Under the pieces are notes generated by a model. It saw only the letters and a list, made by a program, of their open reading frames with translations. It was not told the origin of the DNA and did no database searches. Position numbers and translations under genes: made by a program. A stretch of DNA of 64,000 nucleotides from Planctomycetia bacterium (lineage in GTDB: Bacteria; Planctomycetota; Planctomycetia; Pirellulales; Thermoguttaceae), in contig JAPLNP010000236.1 in assembly GCA_026401055.1 (NCBI GenBank), forward strand, positions 1 through 64,000, in the 5' to 3' direction. Every line of letters begins with the position of its first letter. The first letter of the stretch is position 1. Positions 1 through 8,504 of this stretch are shown piece after piece.

Positions 1-1
1 A

Positions 2-91
2 CCCCGCGTGCTGAAACGCCGTCGCCATCGCTACCCGCTAATGCAAGAACCTCGCGACATATTGCGAAGCCAACTATTGGAATGTAAGTAG
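2..91 (+). CDS. C-terminal fragment of a possible IS4-type transposase
   Basis: An open frame enters from the left edge and stops at TAG 89-91, leaving 29 residues. They are very basic at the start (PRVLKRRRHRYP) and end LECK. The pattern Pro-Arg-Val-x-Lys-Arg followed by a Tyr-Pro-Leu-Met stretch resembles, from memory, the tails of planctomycete IS4-family DDE transposases. No catalytic residues lie inside the window, so the call rests on tail similarity only. A GGGACTGTCCCC word sits 38 bases downstream at 130-142. The upstream sequence would settle it. Confidence 0.35.
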   Translation, partial: PRVLKRRRHRYPLMQEPRDILRSQLLECK

Positions 92-150
92 TTATGTGAC
101 GATAAGTTACGAATTCGACAGTGCCATTCGGGACTGTCCCCCTCGTGCCG

Positions 151-600
151 CTACCGCAAGAACTGCTGGCACCAGTAGATCGTGCCGTCGTCGGTCCGAT
201 AGGCGGCCACGCCGATCCGGGCGTGGCCGGCGTTGAGAATGTTCGCGCGGTGGCCGGACGAACTCATCCACGCCCGGACCACCTCCGGACTCGTCGGTTG
301 GCCCGCCGCGATGTTCTCGGCGACCGACTGCCGCGTGTGTCGCAGCGTCCGGTTCGTCGCCATCCAGATGGCGTGTTGCCGGGCGGAGCGAACCAGGCCT
401 TGGTCGATCAACAGCGGCGCCAGACCATGACGCGCGCGCTGCTCGTTCGTGTACGTCACGATGTTCTTCTCGATCTGAAGGAGCGCGAGATCGGTTTCCT
501 TCGCGCCGGGGTCGACCGGCGCCTCGCGTGATCCGTCGTTCGCCACCGCGAGGCCGCACGTCAGAAGCAACGCGGCGCAGATTGCCAGCCGTGTCGTCAT
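151..600 (-). CDS. CAP-domain (SCP/PR-1-like) secreted protein
   Basis: 149 residues. An N-terminal signal peptide (MTTRLAICAALLLTCGLAVA) is followed by a CAP/allergen V5 domain. The hallmark blocks are visible: NEQRARHGLAPL near the start, ARQHAIWMA, SVAENIA, and WMSSSGHRANILNAGHARIGVA, ending with a short YWCQQFL strand. CAP proteins of this bacterial type are exported and often found around the envelope, but their substrate is generally unknown. The start at 600 is chosen because it begins exactly at the signal peptide; the frame stays open upstream without a plausible start. The stop lies nine bases from a GGGACTGTCCCC repeat word (130-142). Membership is confident, function is not. Confidence 0.85.
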   Translation of the reverse strand: MTTRLAICAALLLTCGLAVANDGSREAPVDPGAKETDLALLQIEKNIVTYTNEQRARHGLAPLLIDQGLVRSARQHAIWMATNRTLRHTRQSVAENIAAGQPTSPEVVRAWMSSSGHRANILNAGHARIGVAAYRTDDGTIYWCQQFLR

Positions 601-797
601 GGGAAGTCTCCTCTGTTCTCGTTCCGATTGGCTCAAACGGGCGGCGTCCGATCGGGTTGCCGCCGTGCCAAGACCGTCGCCAACATAGCCGACCGGCGCC
701 GGCGGTGCATAGAGGCGGAACGAAAAAAAGGAAAGCGGGAAATACCCCCATTTAGAAGGGGGTCGGCCGAGCCAACCGGAGCCTGCCGCCGCGAATG

Positions 798-1280
798 CTA
801 CCCACCCCCGGAGCGAATGTCCAGGATCTCGTAGTTGAGCGTTCCGGCGGGCACGGGAATCGAGACCCTCTCCCCCTTCTTCTTGCCCAACAACCCCTGC
901 CCGATCGGGCTGGTGATCAGAATCTTCCCCGTGTCGTAGTCCTCTTCGCCCGCCCCCACCAACGTGTACTGCTCCTCTTCGTCCATGTCCAGGTCCTTCA
1001 GGACGACGGTCGCGCCGAAGGCCACTTCGCCCTTGGGCATCTTCGAGGGGTCGAGCATCACGGCGCGGGCAAGCTTGTCGCGGATCAGGTTGATCTTGGC
1101 CTGCAACATGCCCTGGCTTTCCCGGGCGCCGTGGTACTCGGCGTTTTCGCTGAGATCGCCTTCGAGCCGGGCCTTGCCGATGCGATTCTCGATGATGGGC
1201 ATCTCGACCGTCTCGAGGCGGTTCAATTCCTCGCGGAGCTTGCGGTAGCCCTCGCTGGTCATCGGGATCGCGTCGGACAT
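798..1280 (-). CDS. greA: Transcription elongation factor GreA
   Basis: 160 residues, the usual GreA length. It has the N-terminal coiled-coil of paired helices ([12 protein letters not shown]...[21 protein letters not shown]), carrying the acidic tip Asp-Leu-Ser-Glu-Asn-Ala-Glu that enters the RNA polymerase secondary channel. The C-terminal FKBP-like domain follows ([24 protein letters not shown]). GreA stimulates cleavage of backtracked nascent RNA. It stands alone, divergent from the Fe-S protein at 1601. It has no overlap with neighbours, so it probably has its own promoter in the 1281-1600 gap. Confidence 0.97.
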   Translation of the reverse strand: MSDAIPMTSEGYRKLREELNRLETVEMPIIENRIGKARLEGDLSENAEYHGARESQGMLQAKINLIRDKLARAVMLDPSKMPKGEVAFGATVVLKDLDMDEEEQYTLVGAGEEDYDTGKILITSPIGQGLLGKKKGERVSIPVPAGTLNYEILDIRSGGG

Positions 1281-1510
1281 GGTTCACCTTCCCCGGGGGC
1301 CAAAAAAAACGCGACCTCCGTGCATGCCGAGGCCGCCAGTGATCGAGAGACAAACGAACGCCAGCGGTCATTCTGCGCGATTCGCGCCCGGGTGTAAAGC
1401 CCAGAGCCCGACCACCCCAGAGCCCGACAACCCCGACTTGGCGGCCGCTCGATATGGGGGGCGACATTGCCACATGTGCCCATCCGCGATGCGTGCGGCC
1501 GAAGATGCCC

Positions 1511-1537
1511 TTGTACCGACCGCCAATCGGCTATAAT
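1511..1537 (+). promoter_or_regulatory. Possible promoter in the greA / Fe-S protein divergent gap
   Basis: The 320-base gap 1281-1600 separates two divergent genes. A perfect TATAAT lies at 1532-1537, with TTGTAC at 1511-1516; the 15-base spacer is short. It faces the Fe-S protein that starts at 1601. Nothing else was recognised in the gap apart from a short direct duplication (agagcccgac, near 1401 and 1421). Confidence 0.35.
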
Positions 1538-1600
1538 CCAAGGCAAGCCTCGTCGCGGCGGTCGCCCGGCGAAGAACCCAGATGAAGGGACGGGTCTGTC

Positions 1601-2905
1601 ATGGGCCACATCGTCAATCCGGACCGCGAGTACCGGCTCCTGCAACGCCGGATGGACCGCAACGTCACCGGCGCGCCGGACTCGCCCACGCTGACCAAAA
1701 TCCTCCGGTTGCTCTTCTCGCCCGAGGAAGCCGAACTGGCCAGAAAGATTCCCGGCCGACTGACCTTGTTGGACGACCTCTCCGCCCAAGTGAACGTCCC
1801 GCCGGAGGAACTCGACGGCATGATGACCGATTGGGCCCGACGCGGCCTCGTGGTCGACCTCGAGTGCGGCGGCCGGCGCTACTTCGCGCTGCCGCCGATT
1901 GTCCTGGGATTGTTCGAGTTCGTGTTCATGCGGGCGCGGGACGAGCTGCCGATGGCCGAGTTGGCCAAACTCTTCGACGACTACATGAACGAGGGCCGTT
2001 TCATGCGATCGGCGTTCGCCGGCCAGACCCAGGTTGGCCGCGCGCTGGTCCGCGAAGAGGCACTGCCCGCGGAGGATCACGCCGAGGTCCTCGACTGGGA
2101 GCGGGCGAGCCGCCTGGTGCGGTCGGCCGAGCCGGTCGGCGTGTCGCTCTGCTCCTGCCGCCACAAGGCCCAGCACCTGGGCAAGGCGTGCGACGCGCCG
2201 CGTCGGGTGTGCCTCTCGTTGAACTACGCCGCCGGCATTCTGATCCGAGGCCGTCTGGCCGAGCGCGTCTCGACCGACGAGGCGCTGGGCATCCTGGCCG
2301 AGTGCAAGGACGCCGGGCTGGCCCAGATCGGCGACAACGTCCGGCGCAAGGTGTCCTACATCTGCAACTGCTGCGGCTGCTGCTGCGAAATGCTCCGGGC
2401 GATCCGCGAGTTCGACCTTCGCGGGGCGGTCGTCACGTCGAACTGGATCGCGCGGATCGACGCCGAGGCCTGCACCGGCTGCGGACTCTGCGTCGAGGCC
2501 TGCCCGGTCCGGGCCCTCCACCGCGTCGACCGGATCGAGGGCGACAAGATCCGAAAGGCCTCCGTCTGCGACGACAGCCTCTGCCTGGGCTGCGGCGTGT
2601 GCTATTCGTCATGCCGCCGGGGGGCCATTCACATGGAATCCCGGGCCCAGCGGGTCCACACGCCCGAGAGCGTCTTCGATCGCGTCGTCACCATGGCCAT
2701 CGAACGCGGGAAGCTCGGCGAGTTGATCGGCGACGCGCCCGATCGCCTGGGCCACCGCGCGCTGGGACGCATCGTCACGATCCTCGAACGCACCGGGTTG
2801 GTGAAGGCGTCGCTGGCCATCAAGCCCCTGCGGTCCGCCTTCCTCGACGGCGTGATCCGCCAGGCCAAGCGGGACATGGGCCCCGCCGCGCGACTGCTTG
2901 AATGA
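1601..2905 (+). CDS. Winged-helix / double 4Fe-4S cluster protein
   Basis: 434 residues. Residues 25-110 look like a winged-helix-type module (LTLLDDLSAQVNVPPEELDGM...RRYFALP). Next comes a cysteine-bearing region with C184, C186, C197 and C204, and then an unusual cluster CNCCGCCC at 255-262. Two ferredoxin motifs follow: CTGCGLCVEACP at 291-302 and CLGCGVCYSSC at 328-338. The first, with its terminal Pro, is a classic 4Fe-4S site; the second lacks that Pro. A soluble redox or sensor protein is likely; substrate and partner are unknown. It has its own TATAAT-like box upstream. The start at 1601 (ATG) is followed by continuous family-like sequence. The downstream neighbour is convergent, across a palindromic repeat. 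Confidence 0.8.
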   Translation: MGHIVNPDREYRLLQRRMDRNVTGAPDSPTLTKILRLLFSPEEAELARKIPGRLTLLDDLSAQVNVPPEELDGMMTDWARRGLVVDLECGGRRYFALPPIVLGLFEFVFMRARDELPMAELAKLFDDYMNEGRFMRSAFAGQTQVGRALVREEALPAEDHAEVLDWERASRLVRSAEPVGVSLCSCRHKAQHLGKACDAPRRVCLSLNYAAGILIRGRLAERVSTDEALGILAECKDAGLAQIGDNVRRKVSYICNCCGCCCEMLRAIREFDLRGAVVTSNWIARIDAEACTGCGLCVEACPVRALHRVDRIEGDKIRKASVCDDSLCLGCGVCYSSCRRGAIHMESRAQRVHTPESVFDRVVTMAIERGKLGELIGDAPDRLGHRALGRIVTILERTGLVKASLAIKPLRSAFLDGVIRQAKRDMGPAARLLE

Positions 2906-2911
2906 GCGCAT

Positions 2912-2995
2912 GGGTGGCACGCCCTGAAAGGGCATCGTCGAATCGCTGCCGATGCCGGCCACGCCCTTCGCCCAGGGCTCAGGGTCGTGCCACCC
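2912..2995. repeat. Palindromic intergenic repeat, GGGTGGCACG family (copy 1)
   Basis: The left arm GGGTGGCACGCCCTGA (2912-2927) is mirrored by a right arm ending in CGTGCCACCC (2978-2995), with a CACGCCCTTCGC word between them. A second copy with the same arms and the same internal word is at 15800-15893. It lies between the 3' ends of two convergent genes and could form a long hairpin in RNA. Confidence 0.8.
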
Positions 2996-3022
2996 GACCG
3001 CCGTTTCGCACCATCTGGCACG

Positions 3023-3784
3023 TCACTCGCCCTTTTCCGCCGCCACCAGCATCTCGAAATCGTCGGTCCCGAGCGCGTGTTCGCGGCTGAACTGGCCTAT
3101 CTCGCAGCCGAAAATGTCAACCTTCGCGAATCCCGCCGTCTCGAGCAGCCAACGCATTTCGGCGGGCGTGTAGTAGCGTTCGTCGGTCGTGATCGTTTGC
3201 GATTTGCCCGCGTCGTCGGTGAACGTCAACTCGGCGTGTTCGCGGAACGTCATCAAATCAAACGTCAGCTTATCGCTCGCCGCGCCGGACGCGCCGGCGT
3301 CAAGAAAGTCCTTCACTGAGTGAAACAGCGGAAACAAAGCATTGAGCGTTGTCAGGAGCAGCTTGCCGCCGGGACGCAGCTCCGCGGCGGCGTGCCTGAG
3401 AATGGCATGATTCTTCTCGTCGGTCTCCATCAACGGAAACGCGCCTTCGCAGAACATGATGGCGGCGTCGAACTCGTTGGTGAAATGCGGCTGAGTCGCG
3501 TCCCGACGTTGAAACTCAACACCAACGCCGGCCGCCGCCGCCTTTTCCCGGGCGCGGCGGAGCTGGCCCTCGGAGAGGTCGAAGCCAGTCACATGGTAGC
3601 CTCGCTTGGCAAGCTCGATGGCGTGGCGGCCCGTGCCGCAGCCGATGTCCAGGATTCGCTTGGACCGGTCGGCCCCAAGCTCCCGTTCGACAAAGTCCAC
3701 TTCGCCAACGGTTCCCTGCGTGAAGCACTCCTTGTCGTAAGATCCGGCGAAATTGGCGAAAAGCGTCTCGTACCATCGCGTCAT
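3023..3784 (-). CDS. Class I SAM-dependent methyltransferase
   Basis: 253 residues. The SAM-binding motif I is ILDIGCGTGRH at about 44-54. It is followed by motif II GYHVTGFDLS, the acidic RRDATQ loop, and a late [11 protein letters not shown] strand. A C-terminal mixed region (FTDDAGKSQTITTDERYYTPAEMRWLLE) is typical of small-molecule methyltransferases of the UbiE/type-11 group. It is the last gene of a minus-strand run, 32 bases after the deacetylase-like gene, and probably cotranscribed with it. Substrate unknown. The start codon at 3784 follows a weak purine-rich stretch. Confidence 0.85.
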   Translation of the reverse strand: MTRWYETLFANFAGSYDKECFTQGTVGEVDFVERELGADRSKRILDIGCGTGRHAIELAKRGYHVTGFDLSEGQLRRAREKAAAAGVGVEFQRRDATQPHFTNEFDAAIMFCEGAFPLMETDEKNHAILRHAAAELRPGGKLLLTTLNALFPLFHSVKDFLDAGASGAASDKLTFDLMTFREHAELTFTDDAGKSQTITTDERYYTPAEMRWLLETAGFAKVDIFGCEIGQFSREHALGTDDFEMLVAAEKGE

Positions 3785-3816
3785 GTCGGTGTTCCCGCGG
3801 AATTGGTGAAGTTGGG

Positions 3817-5034
3817 CTATACCCGGCCGCCCAAGAAGCCTTCGTGATAGAAAACCGGCTTGTAGCCGTGTTCGGTCACCCAGCGGAGCGTCGTGTCGAG
3901 CCGCTCGAAATGATCCGGAATGTAGGCCATGTAGAACGGCCAGAAGTATTGTTCGTGGGTCACGATATCGACAATTTCGGCGGTGTTGGGGTCCCGGGTC
4001 GCGGTTTCGAGGGCGGCGACGGTGCGATCCACCGGCACGAGATTGCAGCAGAAGCTGTTCAGCGAAAACACGATTCCGCTTTCAAAATCCTTCCAGGCGT
4101 TGTGCCGAGAGCAGTACTCACAGTGCACGTCGTCCCAGTTGTAGTTGATGTCCCACTTGTCGCCTTCGCGCCAAAAGCCGCCGGTCAGCACGTGAGTGCC
4201 TCGCTCGTACAGCGGCTTGAAGGCGGAATGACGTAGCATCGCCCAATGGATGACCGTGGGCGGAACGTACACCTCCTCGCCCGCAAAACGGCGAATCTCG
4301 GCCGCCACCAGGTCCAGGTCGGCAAGAAGCTTCTCCGGTGGAGCGTCTTGATACGGCCGGTCCGGCTTGTTGGCGTAAGCGTGGAAGGCGAGTCTCAACC
4401 AAGGGGCGTTGTCGCGCCACTCGCTCTTGTAGCGATCGGGGAATTGTGGAAGGCGGAAGTCGGTGTCGGTCGGGACCTTCGCGTCGTCGGCCGCCACATA
4501 ATAGATGTTCAGACAGAACTTCGTTCCGTACTTCTTGTTCAGATCCCGCAGCCCCTTCAGGTAGAAACAGTCGAAGAGCGAACGATAGTTCTTCTGGGCG
4601 ATGTCGCGCAAGAAGAAGCTGTTGTCGTCGATCATGAAGCGGTATCGCGGCTCGCTGTAGCGATCCCAGACCACGCGGGCGCGATGCTCTTGCCGCCCGG
4701 CGTCTCCCTCGGCCACCGCGACCAAATCGTTCTCGTGCTCGCGCAGGGCAACCTCGGCTTCGAACCGCTTGCCCTCGCGACGGCACGCCGCGCCGTTGAC
4801 GGTCACCCGATCGCCGGGCAGCGCCTCGCCCACGACGCGAATCGAAAGAGCGTCGGCCGTTTGCTTCCCGTGGCGGTGGTTCAGGACGGCGCCGTGAACC
4901 GGCTCGATGATCTTTACCGAAGACGTTGCCTCCGCGGCCATGGCGGTCCTCCCTCCCAACTCCCACATTCCGAAGGCCGCGCCGGCCGCGGCCGTTTGTA
5001 GAACACGACGTCGAGTGATCTTTTCGCGTGACAT
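3817..5034 (-). CDS. Tat-exported polysaccharide deacetylase-like protein
   Basis: 405 residues from the chosen start. It opens with a twin-arginine leader (KITRRRVLQTAAAGAAFG). A short beta-rich domain follows (KIIEPVHGAVLNHRHG...), then a catalytic-like domain containing FMIDDNSFFL, LAFHAYANKPDRPY and VTHEQYFWPFY. The paired Asp and the two His motifs are arranged as in polysaccharide-deacetylase (NodB-like) TIM barrels, though the similarity is distant. ATG 5034 has AGGAG eight bases upstream. An alternative ATG at 5055 would overlap the previous stop as ATGA. It follows two sialidase-like genes, suggesting degradation of complex glycans in the periplasm. Exact activity is inferred only. 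Confidence 0.7.
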   Translation of the reverse strand: MSREKITRRRVLQTAAAGAAFGMWELGGRTAMAAEATSSVKIIEPVHGAVLNHRHGKQTADALSIRVVGEALPGDRVTVNGAACRREGKRFEAEVALREHENDLVAVAEGDAGRQEHRARVVWDRYSEPRYRFMIDDNSFFLRDIAQKNYRSLFDCFYLKGLRDLNKKYGTKFCLNIYYVAADDAKVPTDTDFRLPQFPDRYKSEWRDNAPWLRLAFHAYANKPDRPYQDAPPEKLLADLDLVAAEIRRFAGEEVYVPPTVIHWAMLRHSAFKPLYERGTHVLTGGFWREGDKWDINYNWDDVHCEYCSRHNAWKDFESGIVFSLNSFCCNLVPVDRTVAALETATRDPNTAEIVDIVTHEQYFWPFYMAYIPDHFERLDTTLRWVTEHGYKPVFYHEGFLGGRV

Positions 5035-5051
5035 GGCGATGACTCCTGTAA

Positions 5052-6191
5052 TCATTTCCCCGCCGGCTTCTCGTACAGCCACGCGATCGGCAGTCGCGTG
5101 ATCCGGCTGGCGTTCAGTCCGTCTTCGACGCAGTGGCCCAAGAGGACGTGGTCGTCGACAAACTCGATCGCGGTGTAGCAGTAGCAGCCCGAGCGGTCGT
5201 CGCCGATCGTCTTGATGTTCTGCCACGTCTTGCCCTCGTCGGTGGATATGGCCGCGTTGAAGGGCGTTCGGCTGTCCTTCAGCGCCGGGTCGATCTTGTC
5301 GTGGTTGTTCCAGACCAACAGCAGGTCGCCGGTCGAGGGAATTCGCTCGATCGAGGCGGGCGAGCACGGCGAAAAGATCGCGGTCGGCTGGAACTCCGTC
5401 CACGTCTCGCCGGCGTCGGAGGAATGCGAGGCGTACTGGCTGCCGTGCGTGGTCCGGCAGAACGCCAACAGACGCCCGTCCGTCAGCTCGATCACGCCGG
5501 GCTCCTGCAAACAGTACTTCCGCGGCTCCCCGTCGTTTTGCACGCCGCGGCTGCGACGCCACGTCCGGCCGCTGTCGTCCGACAAGTAGCACATGAACAT
5601 GCCGTTGCCGTCGAAGGCCGGCCGCTCGGGCGACGCGTGCAAGACCACCGGCGCGACCACTCGGCCGCTCTTGAGCTGGACCGCCCGATCGTTGTTCATC
5701 ACGTAGTAGCCGATCTGCGAGTCGGGGATGACCTTGACCGGCTCGCCCCACGTCTTCGCCTCGTCGGTCGAAATCCGCATCACCGGCCGGCAATCGACCT
5801 GCGAGTTTTTGACCAGGTAGAACAGGGCGATCTCGCCGTTGGCCAGCCGCAGCAACGACACGGACATGACGTTCAAGCCCGCCGTGTTGGCGACGATCGG
5901 CACGTCGGTCGCGGTCCACGTCTTTCCGCCGTCGCTCGAAAGCCGGCCCGCCAGATGCGCGGCCGAGTCGTCGCCGCCGCCGCCTGTGAAGTGGGTGTAG
6001 ACGAACAGAATACGCCCGTCGCGCAGCCGGACGAAATCGCCCTCGCTGTTGCGGGGATTGCCGGGCGACGTGGTCAAACGCAGGACCGCGACCGGGCCTT
6101 CCTCGGCGCGGGCCGAAGGCGTCGCCACCCAAGTAGTCGCCGCCAGGGCCGCCAGGACGGACAGCGCGGTTAGAAAATGATGCCGTTTCAT
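5052..6191 (-). CDS. Secreted sialidase-like (BNR/Asp-box) protein
   Basis: 379 residues with a Sec signal peptide (MKRHHFLTALSVLAALAATT...SARA). Five Asp-box motifs of the S-x-D-x-G-x-T-W type are visible: SSDGGKTW, STDEAKTW, SDDSGRTW, SSDAGETW and STDEGKTW. They mark a six-bladed propeller of the exo-alpha-sialidase fold. An NGMFMCYLSDD region and several Arg-rich loops are present, but the sialidase Arg triad cannot be assigned by eye. The substrate may therefore be sialic acid or another uronic or sugar residue. ATG 6191 has AAGGAAAA upstream and overlaps the preceding gene as ATGA, which implies translational coupling. Second gene of the glycan operon. Confidence 0.85.
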   Translation of the reverse strand: MKRHHFLTALSVLAALAATTWVATPSARAEEGPVAVLRLTTSPGNPRNSEGDFVRLRDGRILFVYTHFTGGGGDDSAAHLAGRLSSDGGKTWTATDVPIVANTAGLNVMSVSLLRLANGEIALFYLVKNSQVDCRPVMRISTDEAKTWGEPVKVIPDSQIGYYVMNNDRAVQLKSGRVVAPVVLHASPERPAFDGNGMFMCYLSDDSGRTWRRSRGVQNDGEPRKYCLQEPGVIELTDGRLLAFCRTTHGSQYASHSSDAGETWTEFQPTAIFSPCSPASIERIPSTGDLLLVWNNHDKIDPALKDSRTPFNAAISTDEGKTWQNIKTIGDDRSGCYCYTAIEFVDDHVLLGHCVEDGLNASRITRLPIAWLYEKPAGK

Positions 6192-7471
6192 GGAGTTTTC
6201 CTTTCTTCGTGAGTGCCCATTCGGTAGAGGAACCATTGGTATTTGTCGCCGGGCAGCCATCGCTGCATCGGCAGGACGATGTCGCCGCTGGGCCGGTCCT
6301 CGAATGCGTAGAAGTTCGACAACTGCACGCCCGCCGGTTCGTCCGGCGATCGCGTGTCGATCGTGATCACGCTCTGTTTAATGAGCATCATGCTCTTCGG
6401 ATCGACTTCGCCGATCACCAGCGGCCAGCGCGGCGAGTTAGCCTGGCAGTTCTCCGGGCTGAGGTTGCCGATCCAGTAGAAACGCCCGTTGGAACCAGCG
6501 ATCAACTGCGACATGCTCGACGGCGAGAAGAACGGCTCGCCGCTGGAGTAGTGCCACGGTTCGGGCTTCGTCCAGTGCAATCCGCCATCGGTCGAAACGC
6601 TGTGCCATTTGTGGCTGGGCAGTTGGTGGTTCGGGTCCTTTTTGAGCCCGTTGCTGCCACGCATCACGCACAAGATCCGTCCGTCGGGCATCTCGGCCAG
6701 CGTCGGCTCGTAGAGGCCGCGAGCGGTCCGCGCCGGGTCGGCCGCGATCTGCTCCGACACCTGCCAGTCCAGGCGGCTGTCGTCCCTCCACGTTCCGACG
6801 AGCATCAGACTGTGGTAATAATCCCAGCCGCTGCCGAACGTCTCGATCTTGCCCTCGGCATTGAGGATCGTCATTTGGGCGGGCACGAGAATGTTCCCCT
6901 GCCGCGTCCGGATGGGGCGGCAGCCCATGTCGCCCAGGAATATCGCGTTCTTGCCCAGGTACAGGCCCGCAAGAGGATGCTTGAAATCGTAATCGCCTTT
7001 TTGAATAACCGGCTCGTCGAACAGGAACGTCTTGCCCCCGTCGAGCGACACGCGGTAACGGATGTAGCTGTCCGAGGCCGTTTCCGCCGGCTCCTCGATA
7101 TTGCGGTCGACGTCGGACCGGTCCATCGCGAACACGACCGTCAGCAGCCGGTTGTTGACCGGGTCGACAAAGCCTGGGTACGGGCTGCGGCGGAAGTTCG
7201 GCGACAAGCCGGCCTGGAAGTCGGGCTGGGGCTGATAGGAAGCCCACGTCGCGCCGTTGTCCGCCGACCGGGCACCGTAGGTCATCATCTCCACGCCGGA
7301 CTTGCTCACGTAAAACGCCCCCCGCAGCGGCGAGGGCTTTTCGAGCAATGTCTTCTCCTTGAGCGTCAACCCGCCCGTTGGGCCGTCCGACGAGGGAGCA
7401 TCGGCCCCGACGCTCGTTGCCGCCAGAGCCAGGACCAGGAGCGTCGCAGCAATTCCGTACCGTTTCCTCAT
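6188..7471 (-). CDS. Secreted sialidase-like (BNR/Asp-box) protein
   Basis: 427 residues with a Sec signal peptide (MRKRYGIAATLLVLALAATSVGA). Three Asp-box-like motifs are visible (SADNGATW, SLDGGKTF, STDGGLHW) in a propeller-type protein. It is divergent from its neighbour at 5052: the two are paralogues in fold rather than recent duplicates. Start 7471 is chosen for AAAGGAGAA eight bases upstream and for the signal peptide. It heads the minus-strand operon 7471-3023, and its stop overlaps the next start as ATGA. It is probably exported to the periplasm or surface and acts on glycans with the gene downstream. Catalytic competence not verifiable here. Confidence 0.8.
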   Translation of the reverse strand: MRKRYGIAATLLVLALAATSVGADAPSSDGPTGGLTLKEKTLLEKPSPLRGAFYVSKSGVEMMTYGARSADNGATWASYQPQPDFQAGLSPNFRRSPYPGFVDPVNNRLLTVVFAMDRSDVDRNIEEPAETASDSYIRYRVSLDGGKTFLFDEPVIQKGDYDFKHPLAGLYLGKNAIFLGDMGCRPIRTRQGNILVPAQMTILNAEGKIETFGSGWDYYHSLMLVGTWRDDSRLDWQVSEQIAADPARTARGLYEPTLAEMPDGRILCVMRGSNGLKKDPNHQLPSHKWHSVSTDGGLHWTKPEPWHYSSGEPFFSPSSMSQLIAGSNGRFYWIGNLSPENCQANSPRWPLVIGEVDPKSMMLIKQSVITIDTRSPDEPAGVQLSNFYAFEDRPSGDIVLPMQRWLPGDKYQWFLYRMGTHEERKTP

Positions 7472-7677
7472 GTGTCTTTCTCCTTTGCGGAGCGGCCACC
7501 GTCTTCCCACCGCCGCATCATAACGGATGGCGGCCCGGGTTTCCACTTGCTGTCTACGCTCCGCCTCCCGCTATCTGCCGACTGTCTTCCCACGAACAAC
7601 CAGTGGGTTATACTGTCAAACGTGTGTTCACGTCCCGTGAGCGGGACCAATGCCCCCAGAGAGGAGGAGATCTCCCC

Positions 7678-8211
7678 ATGCCCGAGTTGACCGGCCTGCA
7701 ATTGACGGACTATCTTCGCAGCGTAGCGGATTTTCCCAAGCCGGGGATCTTGTTTTGGGACATCACGCCGCTCTTGGCCGCGCCGGAGGCGTTTCGCGAG
7801 GCGGTCCGGCGGATGGCGGATCATTTTCGCGGTCGAAAGATCGACGTCATCGCGGCGGCCGAAGCCCGGGGATTCCTCTTCGCCGCCCCGTTGGCCATCG
7901 AGTTGGGCGCGGCGCTGGTGCCGATCCGCAAGCCGGGCAAGCTGCCTTACAAGACGCTCTCGCACACTTACGAGTTGGAATACGGCACGGACACGCTCCA
8001 GATGCACGCCGACGCGATCCCGCCCGGGGCCAGCGTGCTCGTGGTCGACGACCTCCTGGCCACCGGCGGCACGGTCGAGGCTTGTTGCCAAATGATCGAG
8101 AAGGCCGGCGGAGTGGTGGCCGGCTGCGCGTTTCTCATCGAGCTGACCGGCATGGGCGGGGCCGAGAAACTCGCCCGGTACGAGACCCTGAGTCTGATCC
8201 AGTGTGAGTGA
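7678..8211 (+). CDS. apt: Adenine phosphoribosyltransferase
   Basis: 177 residues, the normal size for APT. It converts adenine and PRPP to AMP for purine salvage in the cytosol. The PRPP-binding signature VLVVDDLLATGGT is intact near residue 121. The N-terminal DFPKPGILFWDITPLL and the AAEARGFLF block with RKPGKLP loop are typical of Apt rather than other PRTases. A strong ribosome site (GAGGAGGAGA) precedes ATG 7678. A TATACT box at 7609-7614 could serve as its -10 element. It is divergent from the sialidase operon and stands alone. Confidence 0.95.
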   Translation: MPELTGLQLTDYLRSVADFPKPGILFWDITPLLAAPEAFREAVRRMADHFRGRKIDVIAAAEARGFLFAAPLAIELGAALVPIRKPGKLPYKTLSHTYELEYGTDTLQMHADAIPPGASVLVVDDLLATGGTVEACCQMIEKAGGVVAGCAFLIELTGMGGAEKLARYETLSLIQCE

Positions 8212-8220
8212 GCCACGGAA

Positions 8221-8294
8221 GGGGACAGGTCCATTTTTCGGCCGACGCTTTCTCGCAAAACACGTCTTCTCGCCGAAAATATGGACCAGTCCCC
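8221..8294. repeat. Palindromic repeat, GGGGACAGGTCC family (copy 1)
   Basis: The left arm GGGGACAGGTCCATTTTTCG (from 8221) is mirrored by a right arm ending CATGGACC-like AGTCCCC at 8272-8294, with a few mismatches. The loop is about 30 bases. It begins 10 bases after apt. Related copies: 16766-16840 and 34537-34611; a shorter cousin is at 36680-36760. Confidence 0.8.
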
Positions 8295-8413
8295 GGCCTC
8301 CTACAATCCGACCAACCGGCACAACTGGACCGCGCATCCGGCATATTCCGCGCCGCCGGTCTCTCTCGTTCCTGTCCGGCCACCTCGGCGAACGATCAAT
8401 ATCCAAGGGCGAA

Positions 8414-8485
8414 TGTGGCCCAGCCGCCCTCGGCTGAGATGATCGTGGCCGGCGCCACAACACCGCCGAGGGCGGCGGTGCCACA
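8414..8485. repeat. Palindromic repeat, GCCGCCCTCGGC family
   Basis: The arms AGCCGCCCTCGGC and GCCGAGGGCGGCGGTGCCAC lie at either end, ending 19 bases before the next start codon. The 293-base gap between apt and the gene at 8505 is largely made of this and the GGGGACAGGTCC element. Seen once in the window. Confidence 0.6.
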
Positions 8486-8504
8486 ACAGATGAGAGGATC
8501 CGTC

